64,000 nucleotides of DNA from Pseudoxanthomonas sp. Root630 (GTDB lineage Bacteria > Pseudomonadota > Gammaproteobacteria > Xanthomonadales > Xanthomonadaceae), in assembly GCF_001427585.1 (NCBI RefSeq), contig NZ_LMGY01000001.1:311270-375269 (forward strand), written 5' to 3'. Made by a program: the position numbers and the translations under genes. Shown in pieces: positions 37,707 to 47,074 of this stretch. Numbering within the stretch: position 1 is the first letter of the stretch; every line of letters begins with the position of its first letter. Below the pieces are notes generated by a model, which made no database searches, had not been told where the DNA came from, and worked only from the letters and a program-made list of their open reading frames with translations.

Positions 37707-40490
37707 ATGCAGCACTCGAATCACACTGCGGGCATTGCCCCGCGCGCGCCGCGCCGCGTCCTGCGCAAACAGCATCTGGCCATGGCGTGCTGCCTGGCGC
37801 TCGCGCTCCCGATGGCGGCGCAGGCGCAGCAGGCCGCGCAGGCATCGTCTTCCGACCAGACTGTCGAGACGCTCGACACCGTGAAGGTCACCGGCATCCG
37901 CGCCGCCATCGCGACCGCCGTTGAAACCAAGAGCGAATCCACCTCGATCGTCGAGGCGATTTCCGCCGAAGACATCGGCAAGCTGCCCGACATCAGCATC
38001 GCGGATTCCATCTCGCGCCTGCCGGGCCTCGCCACGCAGCGCATCGACGGCCGCTCGCAGGTCATCAATATCCGCGGCATGTCCGAGCAGTTCGCCGGCA
38101 CGCTGCTGAACGGGCGCGAGCAGGTGAGTACCGGCGACAGCCGCGGCGTCGAGTTCGACCAGTACCCGGCCGAGCTGATCAATGCCGTTACCGTCTACAA
38201 GACGCCCGATGCCGCATTGATCGGCCAGGGTCTCTCCGGCACGGTGGACCTGCAGACCATCCGCCCGCTCAGCCTGAGCGAGCGCCGCATCGTATTCAGC
38301 GGCCAGTACGAGGCCAATTCCTTCGGCAAGCTGAGCCAGGATGGAAACGACAAGGGCTATCGCGCGAGCGCGTCCTACGTGGACCAGTTCGCCAACGACA
38401 CGGTGGGCATCGCGCTTGGCGTGGCCCGCATCAACTCGCCGTTCCAGGAAAAGCACTACAAGGCGTGGTGGTGGGCGGACATGGACGCGGTGGACTGGGG
38501 CGACCCGGCCCAGCCGGGCCGTCCGGCCAATGCCATCGCGCTGCAGGGTTCGGAAGGCTGGATCAAGTCGCGCGAACTGACGCGCGACGGCGTCATGGGC
38601 GTGTTCGAGTTCAAGCCGAACGACAGCTTCCACAGCATCCTGGACGTGTACTACTCCAAGTTCGACCAGGACGAGGTGATGCACGGCGCGATGTGGAGCA
38701 ACGATCCCTGGGCGCCGGGTGGTGGTGTGTCGTACAGCAACGCGACGACCACCGACTACCAAGGCTATCCGGTCGTCACCAGCGGTACGTTGAACGGCGT
38801 ACGCCCCGTCATCCGCAACGACAGCAACGTGCGCGAGGACAAGTTGTTCTCGGCGGGCTGGAACAACACGTTCGAGTTCGGTGAGATCTACACGTTGAAG
38901 ACCGACCTGAGCTATTCGCGCGCCGAGCGCGAACAGTCGGCGCTGGAACTGTATGCGGGCCGGCTGGGCGGGCAGAGCATCGATTTCTCGATCCGGCCCG
39001 TGTCGGGTTTCAACCACTACGGCCTGCCCGACATGGCCGACCCCAATGCGGTGTACCTGTGGGACCCGCAGAACTGGGGCCATGACGGTCGCCTGGAGGA
39101 TTCGTTCCAGAAGGACGTCATCAAGGCCGGTCGCGTCGAGCTGAATCGCACCGTCGAATCCGACTTCCTCCGCAGCTTCGACGTCGGCTTCAACTACAAC
39201 CGCCGTACCAAGGAGAAGGTGGCGACGGTGTTCTTCGCCGATCTTCCCGATGGGCGCACGCCCACCCTGGTCGACGCGAGCCTGCTCTACTCGCCGACGT
39301 CGCTGGGCTTCGTGGGCATGGGGGACATCCTCAGCTTCAATCCCCGCGATCTGGTCAATCGCTACTACGACGTCTACGTCAGTGAGAGCAACGACGACCT
39401 GCGCAAGGACTTCATCGTCGAAGAAACGGTCAGGACGTTCTACGCCAAGGCCAATCTGGACATGGATGTGACCGATACCGTGCGCCTGCGGGGCAACGCC
39501 GGCTTCCAGTACATCCGCACCGACCAGCAGTCCACCGGTTTCAATGCGAACAACAGCACCGTCGTTGGCGCGCAGACGCTGGGCGCCAGCTACGGCGACA
39601 TCCTGCCCAGCCTGAACCTGGTGCTGGATTTCGGCGACGGCTGGATGGTCCGCTTCGGCGCGGCCAAGACCCTGGTGCGCCCGCCGATCAACTACCTCAG
39701 CGCGGACAGTAGCGCATCGGTCAGTACGATCGCGCCGTTCGTGTGGTCGGGCAGCGGTGGCAATCCCACGCTGGAGCCCTACCGCGCGAACTCGTACGAC
39801 CTGTCCTTCGAGCGTTATTTCGGCGAAGGCAACTACGTCAGCCTGGCCGCGTTCCACAAGAGCCTCGAGACGTACATCTACCGCAAGAATTTCCCCAACT
39901 GGGATTTCAGCGCGTACGACCCGGACGGACAGACGCCGATTTCCGATTTCGGCAACTACAGCACCTGGGCCAATGGCAGCGGCGGCTACATGCGCGGTCT
40001 GGAGCTCAGCGGTGCGATCACCGGCGATACCTTCCACGAATCGCTCGACGGGTTCGGTGCGCTGTTGAACGTGTCGTACACCGAGTCCTCGATCGATCCC
40101 GACGGTCCGGAGAATGGCGCCAGCACGGATACCATCCCGGGTCTGTCGAAGATCGTGGCCAATGCCACCGTGTACTACGAGAAGCACGGTTTCTCGGCAC
40201 GTCTGAGCCAGCGCTATCGCGACGCTTACCGGGGTGAGTACAGCTCGCTGTTCGGCCAGCGCCAGATCCGCTTCACCAAGAGCGAGCGGACGATGGACAT
40301 GCAGGTCGGCTACGAGTTCCCGGACACGAGCGCGTTGAGCGGCCTGTCGGTCCTGTTGCAGGTCAACAACCTGACCAACGAACCCTTCCGCACGGAAGTC
40401 AGCGAAAGCACGGGTACGGGGCTGCTGTTCCCGGAGGAGTACACGGAGTACGGCCGGCAGTACATGCTGGGCTTCCGCTACAAGCTGTGA
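37707..40490 (+). CDS. TonB-dependent receptor of a glycan-use locus
   Basis: A 927-residue outer-membrane transporter. A signal peptide ends AQAQ at about residue 42 after a long basic N-region. The plug domain starts VKVTGIRAAIATAVETKS and contains IADSISRLPGLATQRIDGRSQ and VINIRGMSEQFAGTLLNGRE. The 22-strand barrel ends MLGFRYKL. This is the TonB-dependent receptor type linked to carbohydrate uptake in Xanthomonas and Caulobacter. GGAGAGGG precedes the ATG. A strong terminator at 40522-40563 lies between it and the GH3 gene. Confidence 0.93.
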   Translation: MQHSNHTAGIAPRAPRRVLRKQHLAMACCLALALPMAAQAQQAAQASSSDQTVETLDTVKVTGIRAAIATAVETKSESTSIVEAISAEDIGKLPDISIADSISRLPGLATQRIDGRSQVINIRGMSEQFAGTLLNGREQVSTGDSRGVEFDQYPAELINAVTVYKTPDAALIGQGLSGTVDLQTIRPLSLSERRIVFSGQYEANSFGKLSQDGNDKGYRASASYVDQFANDTVGIALGVARINSPFQEKHYKAWWWADMDAVDWGDPAQPGRPANAIALQGSEGWIKSRELTRDGVMGVFEFKPNDSFHSILDVYYSKFDQDEVMHGAMWSNDPWAPGGGVSYSNATTTDYQGYPVVTSGTLNGVRPVIRNDSNVREDKLFSAGWNNTFEFGEIYTLKTDLSYSRAEREQSALELYAGRLGGQSIDFSIRPVSGFNHYGLPDMADPNAVYLWDPQNWGHDGRLEDSFQKDVIKAGRVELNRTVESDFLRSFDVGFNYNRRTKEKVATVFFADLPDGRTPTLVDASLLYSPTSLGFVGMGDILSFNPRDLVNRYYDVYVSESNDDLRKDFIVEETVRTFYAKANLDMDVTDTVRLRGNAGFQYIRTDQQSTGFNANNSTVVGAQTLGASYGDILPSLNLVLDFGDGWMVRFGAAKTLVRPPINYLSADSSASVSTIAPFVWSGSGGNPTLEPYRANSYDLSFERYFGEGNYVSLAAFHKSLETYIYRKNFPNWDFSAYDPDGQTPISDFGNYSTWANGSGGYMRGLELSGAITGDTFHESLDGFGALLNVSYTESSIDPDGPENGASTDTIPGLSKIVANATVYYEKHGFSARLSQRYRDAYRGEYSSLFGQRQIRFTKSERTMDMQVGYEFPDTSALSGLSVLLQVNNLTNEPFRTEVSESTGTGLLFPEEYTEYGRQYMLGFRYKL

Positions 40491-40521
40491 CCGCGCGTCG
40501 CGATTGAACGCCGCAGTACCT

Positions 40522-40563
40522 GACGGGATGCGGGGCATGCCCCCGCATCCCGTCGGATTTTTC
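40522..40563 (+). terminator. Strong hairpin terminator behind the TonB receptor
   Basis: A 13-bp perfect stem (40522-40534 with 40542-40554) is followed by GGATTTTT. It limits or uncouples transcription of the GH3 gene from the receptor gene. Confidence 0.85.
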
Positions 40564-40622
40564 GATGTGGCGCGGATCCTGTCGGGGATCGCGTGCGCGC
40601 CGCCAAACTGAGGGAGATACCC

Positions 40623-43166
40623 GTGAAGCCGATCCGAATGACCCTGCTGGGGGCCAGCCTGCTGGCGTGCCTGTCGTGTACCGCGCAGAAGGACGCCGAG
40701 ACCAAGCCGGTCGCCGCAGCGGCCGATGCAACGGCCGAATTGAAGGACTGGCCGGCGCTGGAGAGCCGCTTCAAACAGGACCCTGCCATCGAAGCGCGCG
40801 TGGCGGAGATCCTGGCCAGCATGACGCTGGAGCAGAAGGTCGGCCAGATGGTGCAACCGGAGATCAAGGCGATCACCCCGGCCGACGTCCGCAAGTACTA
40901 CATCGGTTCGGTGCTCAATGGCGGCGGTTCCTGGCCGGCGATGAACAAGCACGCCACGGTCGAGGATTGGGTCAAGCTGGCGGACGCCTATTACGACGCA
41001 TCGATGTCCACCGACGCGAAGATGCCGGTGCCGGTGATCTGGGGTACGGATGCCGTGCACGGCCACAGCAATGTGTACGGTGCGACCATCTTCCCGCACA
41101 ACATCGGCCTGGGTGCCGCGCACGACGTCGAACTGATCGAGCGCATCGCCGAGGCCACGGGGCAGTCCACGCGCGCGACCGGCGTGACCTGGACGTTCGC
41201 CCCGACGGTCGCCGTCGCGCAGAACGCGCGCTGGGGCCGTACGTATGAAAGCTATTCCTCGCAGCCGGCGCTGATCCGCGAGTACGCCGCGGCGTACGTG
41301 AAAGGCATGCAGGGCATGCTGGACAAGGACGGCAATGTCGTCGCCACCGCCAAGCATTTCATCGGCGACGGTGCGACCGATGGCGGCAAGGACCAGGGCA
41401 ATGCGACGGTCACCCAGTCGCAGATGATCAACATCCATGGCCAGGGTTACTACGGCGCCATCGAATCCGGCGTGCAGACGGTGATGGCGTCGTTCAACAG
41501 CTGGAACGACGTCGCCGCCGGCAAGGACTACGGCAAGATGCATGGCACGCGCGACCTGCTGACGGTCGCGCTGAAGGAGAAGATGGGCTTCGACGGCTTC
41601 GTCGTTTCCGACTGGAACGGCATCGGCCAGGTGACCGGCTGCAGCGACGACAGCTGCCCGCAGGCGATCAATGCCGGCATCGACATGGTGATGGTGCCGG
41701 ACAAGTGGAAGACCTTCATCGCCAACACCATCGCGCAGGTGAAGTCGGGCGAGATCCCGCAGGCGCGCATCGACGACGCCGTCACCCGCATCCTCCGCGT
41801 GAAGCTGCGCGCCCGTCTTTGGGAGCACAAGCCGTCCGCGAGCCAGTTCGCGGGCAAGCCGGAGTCGCTGGTGCACCGCGACCTGGCCCGCCGCGCCGCG
41901 CGCGAGTCGCTGGTGCTCCTGAAGAACGACGGTGCAGCGCTGCCGCTGAAGAAGGGCCAGCGCGTGCTGCTGGTCGGCAAGAGCGCGGACAGCATCTCCA
42001 ACCAGACCGGTGGCTGGTCGCTCACGTGGCAGGGCACCGACAACACGAATGCCGACTTCCCGAACGCGGACAGCATCGCGGCGGGCCTGCGCGAGCAACT
42101 GGGAGAAGCCAACGTCATCCTGCGCGAGAGCGCCGAGGGCGTGGATCCGGCCAGCTACGACGTCATCGTCGCCGCCATCGGTGAAACGCCGTATGCGGAA
42201 ACGAACGGCGATATCGTGCCCTCCGACTCGATGGCCCATAGCCGTCGTCATCCGGAAGACCTCGCGGTGCTGAAGACCGCCGCGGCGACGGGCAAGCCGG
42301 TGGTCACGGTGTTCCTGTCCGGGCGCGCGCTGTACGCCAACGACCTGATCAACCTGTCGAACAGCTTCGTTGCGGCATGGCTGCCGGGCACGGAAGGCAA
42401 GGGCGTTACCGATGTGCTGGTGGCGGGCGCCGATGGCAAGGCCGCGCACGACTTCCGTGGCAAGCTGACGTTCCCGTGGCCCGCCGTGGCCTGTCCGAAT
42501 GGGGACAGCACGCCGCAGTTCGCGCTGGACAGTGGCCTGCGCTACGGCGACGCGAAGACGGTCGGCAAGCTGCCGGAGGATGCGGCGGCCAGCTGTGGCG
42601 AGGCCACCGCGCTGGGCATCTTCAAGCAGTCCGACATCGCACCCTTCACCCTGCAGATGGCTGCGGGCAATGAAGAGAAGGCGGTGGGTTCTGACATGAA
42701 CGCCATCCAGCGCTGGCCGCAGGCCAAGCCGGCGCTGCAGATCGCCACCGTGCAGGTCAACACGCAGCAGGATGCCAAGGAAGTGACCTGGCTGGCGCCC
42801 GCGCGCTTCTTCGCCCGCAACCCGTCGAAGAACAACCTGGCCGCGATGGCGACCGCGCGCGGCGTGGTGCAGTTCGACGTCATCGTCAAACAGGCGCCGA
42901 CCAAGCCGGTGCAGTTCACCGTGGGCTGCGGCGCGAACTGCGGCGCGAGCCTCGACCTGACCGCGACGTTCTCCGGGGCTGCCGTCGGCAAGAAGCAGAC
43001 CGTCAAGGTCCCGCTGGCCTGCTTCGGCAAGCTGGGCGCCGATCTGACGGGCGTCGACACACCCTTCAGCATCACCGCCGACGCACCGTTCGCCGCTGCC
43101 TTCACCGACATCCAGGTGGTGGCCGGCGCCGCCGATGGGGCGGACGTGGTGAAGTGCGCCCAGTGA
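40623..43166 (+). CDS. Glycoside hydrolase family 3 beta-glucosidase (exo-glucosidase)
   Basis: An 847-residue exported enzyme; the N-terminus (LLGASLLACLSC) looks like a lipoprotein or Sec signal. The GH3 barrel has VIWGTDAVHGHSNVYGA at about 139-155, the KHF motif AKHFIGDG, and the nucleophile Asp in VVSDWNGIGQ at about residue 330. The second alpha/beta domain follows (ESLVLLKNDGAALPL), then a C-terminal beta-sandwich (residues about 690-847), as in ExoP-type 1,3-1,4-beta-glucosidases. GTG at 40623 has AGGGAGA at 40611-40617. Likely releases glucose from oligomers imported by the receptor. Confidence 0.92.
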   Translation: MKPIRMTLLGASLLACLSCTAQKDAETKPVAAAADATAELKDWPALESRFKQDPAIEARVAEILASMTLEQKVGQMVQPEIKAITPADVRKYYIGSVLNGGGSWPAMNKHATVEDWVKLADAYYDASMSTDAKMPVPVIWGTDAVHGHSNVYGATIFPHNIGLGAAHDVELIERIAEATGQSTRATGVTWTFAPTVAVAQNARWGRTYESYSSQPALIREYAAAYVKGMQGMLDKDGNVVATAKHFIGDGATDGGKDQGNATVTQSQMINIHGQGYYGAIESGVQTVMASFNSWNDVAAGKDYGKMHGTRDLLTVALKEKMGFDGFVVSDWNGIGQVTGCSDDSCPQAINAGIDMVMVPDKWKTFIANTIAQVKSGEIPQARIDDAVTRILRVKLRARLWEHKPSASQFAGKPESLVHRDLARRAARESLVLLKNDGAALPLKKGQRVLLVGKSADSISNQTGGWSLTWQGTDNTNADFPNADSIAAGLREQLGEANVILRESAEGVDPASYDVIVAAIGETPYAETNGDIVPSDSMAHSRRHPEDLAVLKTAAATGKPVVTVFLSGRALYANDLINLSNSFVAAWLPGTEGKGVTDVLVAGADGKAAHDFRGKLTFPWPAVACPNGDSTPQFALDSGLRYGDAKTVGKLPEDAAASCGEATALGIFKQSDIAPFTLQMAAGNEEKAVGSDMNAIQRWPQAKPALQIATVQVNTQQDAKEVTWLAPARFFARNPSKNNLAAMATARGVVQFDVIVKQAPTKPVQFTVGCGANCGASLDLTATFSGAAVGKKQTVKVPLACFGKLGADLTGVDTPFSITADAPFAAAFTDIQVVAGAADGADVVKCAQ

Positions 43167-43174
43167 CATCGGTG

Positions 43175-43202
43175 TGCCCCGTGGCCGGACGGCCGCGGGG
43201 CA
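43175..43202 (+). terminator. Hairpin behind the GH3 gene
   Basis: A 12-bp stem with one G-U pair (43175-43186 with 43191-43202) eight bases after the stop codon. No T run follows, so termination may be partial, allowing read-through into the permease gene. Confidence 0.5.
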
Positions 43203-43290
43203 TCACTGACGCAGTGCAAGTTGCAATCGCGCGGCGGCTCCGTAGGCTGGCCGTTCCGTCCGGATTCCATACCAGCAGGCATACCAATCC

Positions 43291-44754
43291 ATGACCACCC
43301 AACCCACCCGATGGTCGCAGTTCGGCGTGCTGATCAGCGTGTTCTTCTTCTGGGGTTTCGTTGCTGCCAGCAACGGCATCCTGATCCCGGTCTTCAAGAA
43401 GGCGTTCGATCTCACGCAGGCTCAGAGCATGTACGTGGCGATGGCGTTCTACGTCGCTTATACCGTGGGCTCGCTGATCTACGTCGCCGTGTCCAAAGCG
43501 ATGGGTACCGACTTGCTCAATCGCATCGGATACAAGAACGGCATATGCATCGGCCTTGTGATCTCTGCCTTGGGCGCGCTGCTGTTCTACCCTGCCGCCA
43601 ACACGGGGTCTTTCAATCTGATGCTCTCGGGCTTGTTTATCGTCGGGCTCGGCTTCTCGCTTCAGCAGATCGCCGCGAATCCCCTGGCAATCGTAATGGG
43701 CGATCCGCGAACCGGCGCACAACGGTTGACGATGGCGGGCGGCATCAACAACTTCGGTACCACGATTGGTCCGCTGCTGGTCAGTGTGGCCATCTTCGGT
43801 TCGGTCGCAGCCGGCAACACGGAAGCCAGCATCGAAAGCGTCAAGACGCCTTACCTGACATTGGGTGTTGCGTTCATCGTGGTGGCAATCTTCCTGAAGT
43901 TCTCATCCGTTCCCAACCATATCGATCTAGAGGAACTGTCCGAGAGCGAGGCGCAAGACAGCGCTAAGCTGATCCACAAGAAATCGGCGCTCTCCTACCC
44001 GCAGTTGGTGATGGGCATGATCGCGATTTTTTTGTATGTCGGCGTCGAGGTCTCCACGATCGACAACTTGCCTGCGTATCTGGAGCTGCCGACCGAGAAA
44101 GGCGGTCTCGGCCTTGAGACGTCGATGATCGCGCCCTTCGTGTCGCTGTATTGGGCCAGTCTGATGATCGGGCGCTGGAGTGGTGCCGCCGGCGCGTTCG
44201 ACGTCAGCAATAGCGCCAAGAAGATGCTCATGCTCATCCTCCCTTACCTGGCCTTTGGTGTCTTCCTGGCAGTCAATGCCATCACTGGCCATGATCCCTC
44301 GCAGTTCTTCGGCTACGCGCTGGTGATCGTGCTGATGATTGTGGCGACGCTGGCCAGCAAGGGGAATCCTGCACGCATGCTGCTGTACTTCGCTGCGTGC
44401 GGTATCGCTGCGCAACTGATTGGCATGTTCACGACTGGCTGGACCAGCGTGGTCGCCTTCATCAGCGTGGGCCTGTTCTGCAGCACGATGTGGCCGTGCA
44501 TCTTCACGCTCGCCATCACCGGCCTGGGCAACAAGACCAACCAGGGCAGCAGCCTGCTGATCATGATGATCATGGGCGGCGGCATCGTCAGTTGGCTGCA
44601 GGGTGCATTGGCCGACAAGGTCGGCATCCACTACAGCTTCATCGTCGGCGTGGCGTGCTTCGCCTACCTGGCGTTCTATGCCATCGCCGCGACACGTACG
44701 CTGCGCAAGCAGGGCATCGACCTGGACAAGCTGGCCGCCGGTAGCGGCCACTGA
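43291..44754 (+). CDS. FHS-family sugar:proton symporter (MFS)
   Basis: A 487-residue inner-membrane transporter with about 12 membrane segments. The N-terminus FGVLISVFFFWGFVAASNGILIPVFK and the segment FIVGLGFSLQQIAANPLAIVMGD match the fucose/glucose-galactose/N-acetylglucosamine (FucP-GluP-NagP) group. The motif GDPRTGAQRLTMAGGINNFGTTIGPLL (given in part) is typical. It follows the GH3 gene by 124 bases. In this context it most likely imports the monosaccharide freed by GH30/GH3. Confidence 0.9.
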   Translation: MTTQPTRWSQFGVLISVFFFWGFVAASNGILIPVFKKAFDLTQAQSMYVAMAFYVAYTVGSLIYVAVSKAMGTDLLNRIGYKNGICIGLVISALGALLFYPAANTGSFNLMLSGLFIVGLGFSLQQIAANPLAIVMGDPRTGAQRLTMAGGINNFGTTIGPLLVSVAIFGSVAAGNTEASIESVKTPYLTLGVAFIVVAIFLKFSSVPNHIDLEELSESEAQDSAKLIHKKSALSYPQLVMGMIAIFLYVGVEVSTIDNLPAYLELPTEKGGLGLETSMIAPFVSLYWASLMIGRWSGAAGAFDVSNSAKKMLMLILPYLAFGVFLAVNAITGHDPSQFFGYALVIVLMIVATLASKGNPARMLLYFAACGIAAQLIGMFTTGWTSVVAFISVGLFCSTMWPCIFTLAITGLGNKTNQGSSLLIMMIMGGGIVSWLQGALADKVGIHYSFIVGVACFAYLAFYAIAATRTLRKQGIDLDKLAAGSGH

Positions 44755-44760
44755 GTGCGG

Positions 44761-44787
44761 TGCGCGCCGGAGAGAGGCCGGCGCGCA
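44761..44787. terminator. 10-bp inverted repeat behind the permease gene
   Basis: TGCGCGCCGG and CCGGCGCGCA (44761-44770, 44778-44787) form a perfect stem with a 7-base loop, seven bases after the stop. It is followed by a C run, not T, and by a second, proper terminator. Confidence 0.5.
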
Positions 44788-44797
44788 CCCCCCCAAA

Positions 44798-44834
44798 GCC
44801 ACCGGGCCACTCTCCGCCCGGTGGCTTTTCTTTT
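44798..44834 (+). terminator. Rho-independent terminator of the glycan locus
   Basis: GCCACCGGG (44798-44806) pairs with CCCGGTGGC (44817-44825), followed by TTTTCTTTT. Confidence 0.92.
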
Positions 44835-44910
44835 GCGCAACGCCACCCCTTGCGCGGGGCACGCAAAGGAGGAACATCGTCGGCAGGTGCCGAGCGGAGG
44901 GGGGCGGATC

Positions 44911-45954
44911 ATGGAAACGGAGGGCGGAAGCGGCCGGTGGCGCCGCCGATCGATCCGGTTGCTGGTTGTCATCGGCATCATCGGCGCGGGCATCTGGGTC
45001 GCCTTCCAGCTCAGCCCATGGCCATCGGTGCTGGCGATCCGCTGGGTTTTCGACCGGGGTGCGGCGGAGGCCAGCGACGCGCTCCGGAAGCACTTGCCAG
45101 CGGGCGTGACCGAGCAGCGCGGTCTCCGCTACGACGCGGGCGATCCCGACGCATGGATGGACGTGTACTTCCCGCCCCAGGTCCAGGGCAGCACCCAGCG
45201 CCTGACGACCGTGGTGTGGGTGCATGGTGGCGGCTTCGTTTCCGGGCGGCGCGAGGACATCGCCAATTACCTGCACATCCTCGCTGCGCGTGGTTTCGTC
45301 GTGGTGAACGTGGACTACAGCATCGCGCCAGGCGCGACCTGGCCCACGCCCACGCGCCAGCTCAATGCGGCGCTGGGCTATCTGCAACAACATGCCGGCG
45401 CGTTGAACATCGATACGTCACGCATCGTGCTGGCCGGTGACTCGGCGGGGGCGCAGATCGCTGCCGAAACGGCCAACGCCATCACGTCGCCTGCGCACGC
45501 CCAGCGCGTGGGGGTGTCGCCGTCGTTGCAGCCCGGGCAGGTGGCGGGCGTGCTGCTGTTCTGCGGCCCCTACGATACGGAACTGGTCCAGTGGGAGAGC
45601 CCCTTCGCAGGCTTCATGCGTACCGTCCTGTGGGCCTACACCGGACGCAAGGACTTCCGCGAGGATCCGCGGCTGGATACGTTCTCGGTGGTCCGGCACG
45701 TCACTCCCGCATTCCCGCCGGCCTTCATCAGCGCCGGCAATGCGGATCCCCTGGAGCCGCATTCACGCGCGCTCGCTGACGCCCTGCGTGCGAAGGGGGT
45801 ACGCGTGGATGCGCTCTTCTTTCCCAAGGACTACGTCCCCGCACTGGCCCACGAGTACCAGTTCAATCTCGATAACGAAGCGGGCCAGCAGGCGATGGAT
45901 CGCAGCGTCGCGTTCCTGGATGGTCTGGGCCGCGGCGCGGCCAAGCACCCTTAG
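44911..45954 (+). CDS. Membrane-anchored alpha/beta hydrolase (HSL/BD-FAE-type esterase)
   Basis: A 347-residue protein with one N-terminal membrane segment (LLVVIGIIGAGIWVAFQL, about 17-34) and a periplasmic hydrolase domain. The oxyanion motif HGGGF is at about 105-109, the nucleophile elbow GDSAG at about 175-179. The likely Asp lies in SAGNADPLEP and the His in LAHEYQF near the C-terminus, so the triad is complete. The fold and HGGG motif point to the hormone-sensitive-lipase group, acting on esters or acylated sugars. ATG at 44911 is preceded by GGAGG about 14 bases upstream and GGCGG closer. Confidence 0.87.
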   Translation: METEGGSGRWRRRSIRLLVVIGIIGAGIWVAFQLSPWPSVLAIRWVFDRGAAEASDALRKHLPAGVTEQRGLRYDAGDPDAWMDVYFPPQVQGSTQRLTTVVWVHGGGFVSGRREDIANYLHILAARGFVVVNVDYSIAPGATWPTPTRQLNAALGYLQQHAGALNIDTSRIVLAGDSAGAQIAAETANAITSPAHAQRVGVSPSLQPGQVAGVLLFCGPYDTELVQWESPFAGFMRTVLWAYTGRKDFREDPRLDTFSVVRHVTPAFPPAFISAGNADPLEPHSRALADALRAKGVRVDALFFPKDYVPALAHEYQFNLDNEAGQQAMDRSVAFLDGLGRGAAKHP

Positions 45955-45961
45955 GGCGGAG

Positions 45962-46282
45962 TCAGGCGGTGGCGGCGAACGGAACGACATCCAAGGGCCG
46001 CGTACTGCCGGCCGCTTGAGCACGTTGGCGATCGACGTGCCGGCACAACATGCCGGCGCGCTGTCGGGCCCACTGCGTCGCCCAGCCGATGGCGCGTTCT
46101 TCGCAGCGCACCGTCATTTCGAAGGGCGCGATGTCGCCGGCCTGCACCAGCATGCGCAATACCCGTCCGGCGTCGAGCGGCCGGACTTCGGCGATGGTGA
46201 CGTCGTCCAGGTGCAGTTCGTAGCCCGTCGGGCCGCAGTGCCAGGCGAAACGCTCGGGGAGGGCGTGCTGGGCGTTCTTCAT
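45962..46282 (-). CDS. Small hypothetical protein
   Basis: A 106-residue soluble protein, ATG at 46280-46282. It has a plausible amino-acid balance (FAWHCGPTGYELHLDDVTIAEV) for a real protein, unlike the Arg-rich frames in other phases. I do not recognise a family; the C-terminal WATQWARQRAGMLCRHV is basic. No signal peptide. It converges with the esterase gene after seven bases. Moderate confidence that it is a gene. Confidence 0.6.
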   Translation of the reverse strand: MKNAQHALPERFAWHCGPTGYELHLDDVTIAEVRPLDAGRVLRMLVQAGDIAPFEMTVRCEERAIGWATQWARQRAGMLCRHVDRQRAQAAGSTRPLDVVPFAATA

Positions 46283-46492
46283 CACGATATCCAACGTGGA
46301 AGCTCCGGCTTGGGCTGCACAGACCTTGCGACAGGAGGTGTGCAGACGACGTCAAGCCGGAATGCAGCGTGGCCGACCGGCCCTACGGCAGTCCGCCGGT
46401 CGTGAACGGGGTGGGGCAGGCGTGACGGATGGGACATGGCGGGCGTGCGGGCGGCGGCAAGACTCGCGCTTCCCCCCACGGAGAGCCCACCC

Positions 46493-47008
46493 ATGTCGCT
46501 GCGCCTGACCTGCCTGCTGCTGTCGCTCGCCACCTTGCCTGCGTTCGCGCAGGAAGCCCCTACGCGCGAACACTTCGCCCGTCCCGGCCAAGAGGCGGCG
46601 TACCACGACTGGCACTACACACCCGTGGTGAAGGTGGGCGACATGGTCATCGTGTCCGGCATTCCGGCTGCGGGTCCGGGCACCTACGAAGAGAAGGTGC
46701 GGCGGATGTTCGTGGCACTGGGCAAGGAACTGGAGCATGCCGGCGCCAGCTACGCCGATGTGGTCGAGCTGACCACCTTCCACACGGGCCCCACCGATCC
46801 GCAGGGCTTCCAGGCCGAGTTCGCGCGCTTCGCGCCGATCCATCACGAGTTCTTCCCCACGCACTACCCCGCATGGAGTGCGGTAGGCACCACCGCGTTG
46901 CTGTCGCCGGGTGCGGTGGTGGAGATGCGTGCGGTGGCGATGATCGGCTCGGGACGCGCACCGAAGGCGGATATTCCAAAGCCGCGCCCGCGTCCCGCGA
47001 CGTCTTGA
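46493..47008 (+). CDS. Exported RidA/YjgF-family protein
   Basis: A 171-residue protein. Residues 1-19 (LRLTCLLLSLATLPAFAQ region) form a signal peptide. The mature part is a RidA-type domain: VVKVGDMVIVSGIPAAGPG, MFVALGKELEHAGASYADVV and a C-terminal VEMRAVAMIG. Classic RidA proteins deaminate reactive enamines in the cytoplasm, and use an Arg in the last strand region; here the corresponding segment is VEMRAVA, so the Arg is present. Export to the periplasm is unusual and suggests another substrate. ATG at 46493 has GGAGAG upstream. Confidence 0.85.
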   Translation: MSLRLTCLLLSLATLPAFAQEAPTREHFARPGQEAAYHDWHYTPVVKVGDMVIVSGIPAAGPGTYEEKVRRMFVALGKELEHAGASYADVVELTTFHTGPTDPQGFQAEFARFAPIHHEFFPTHYPAWSAVGTTALLSPGAVVEMRAVAMIGSGRAPKADIPKPRPRPATS

Positions 47009-47074
47009 GGAAGCGGCCAAAGACAGAGCGCGGGGTAGGGTAAGCTGCGTTCCTGGGGATAGGGGGCGACGCGC

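Noticed and set aside
37635-43169. A minus-strand open frame of about 1840 codons across the TonB receptor and GH3 genes
   Set aside because: Antisense to two well-supported genes, crosses a terminator and the gap between them, and has no protein-family signal. A GC-bias artefact.
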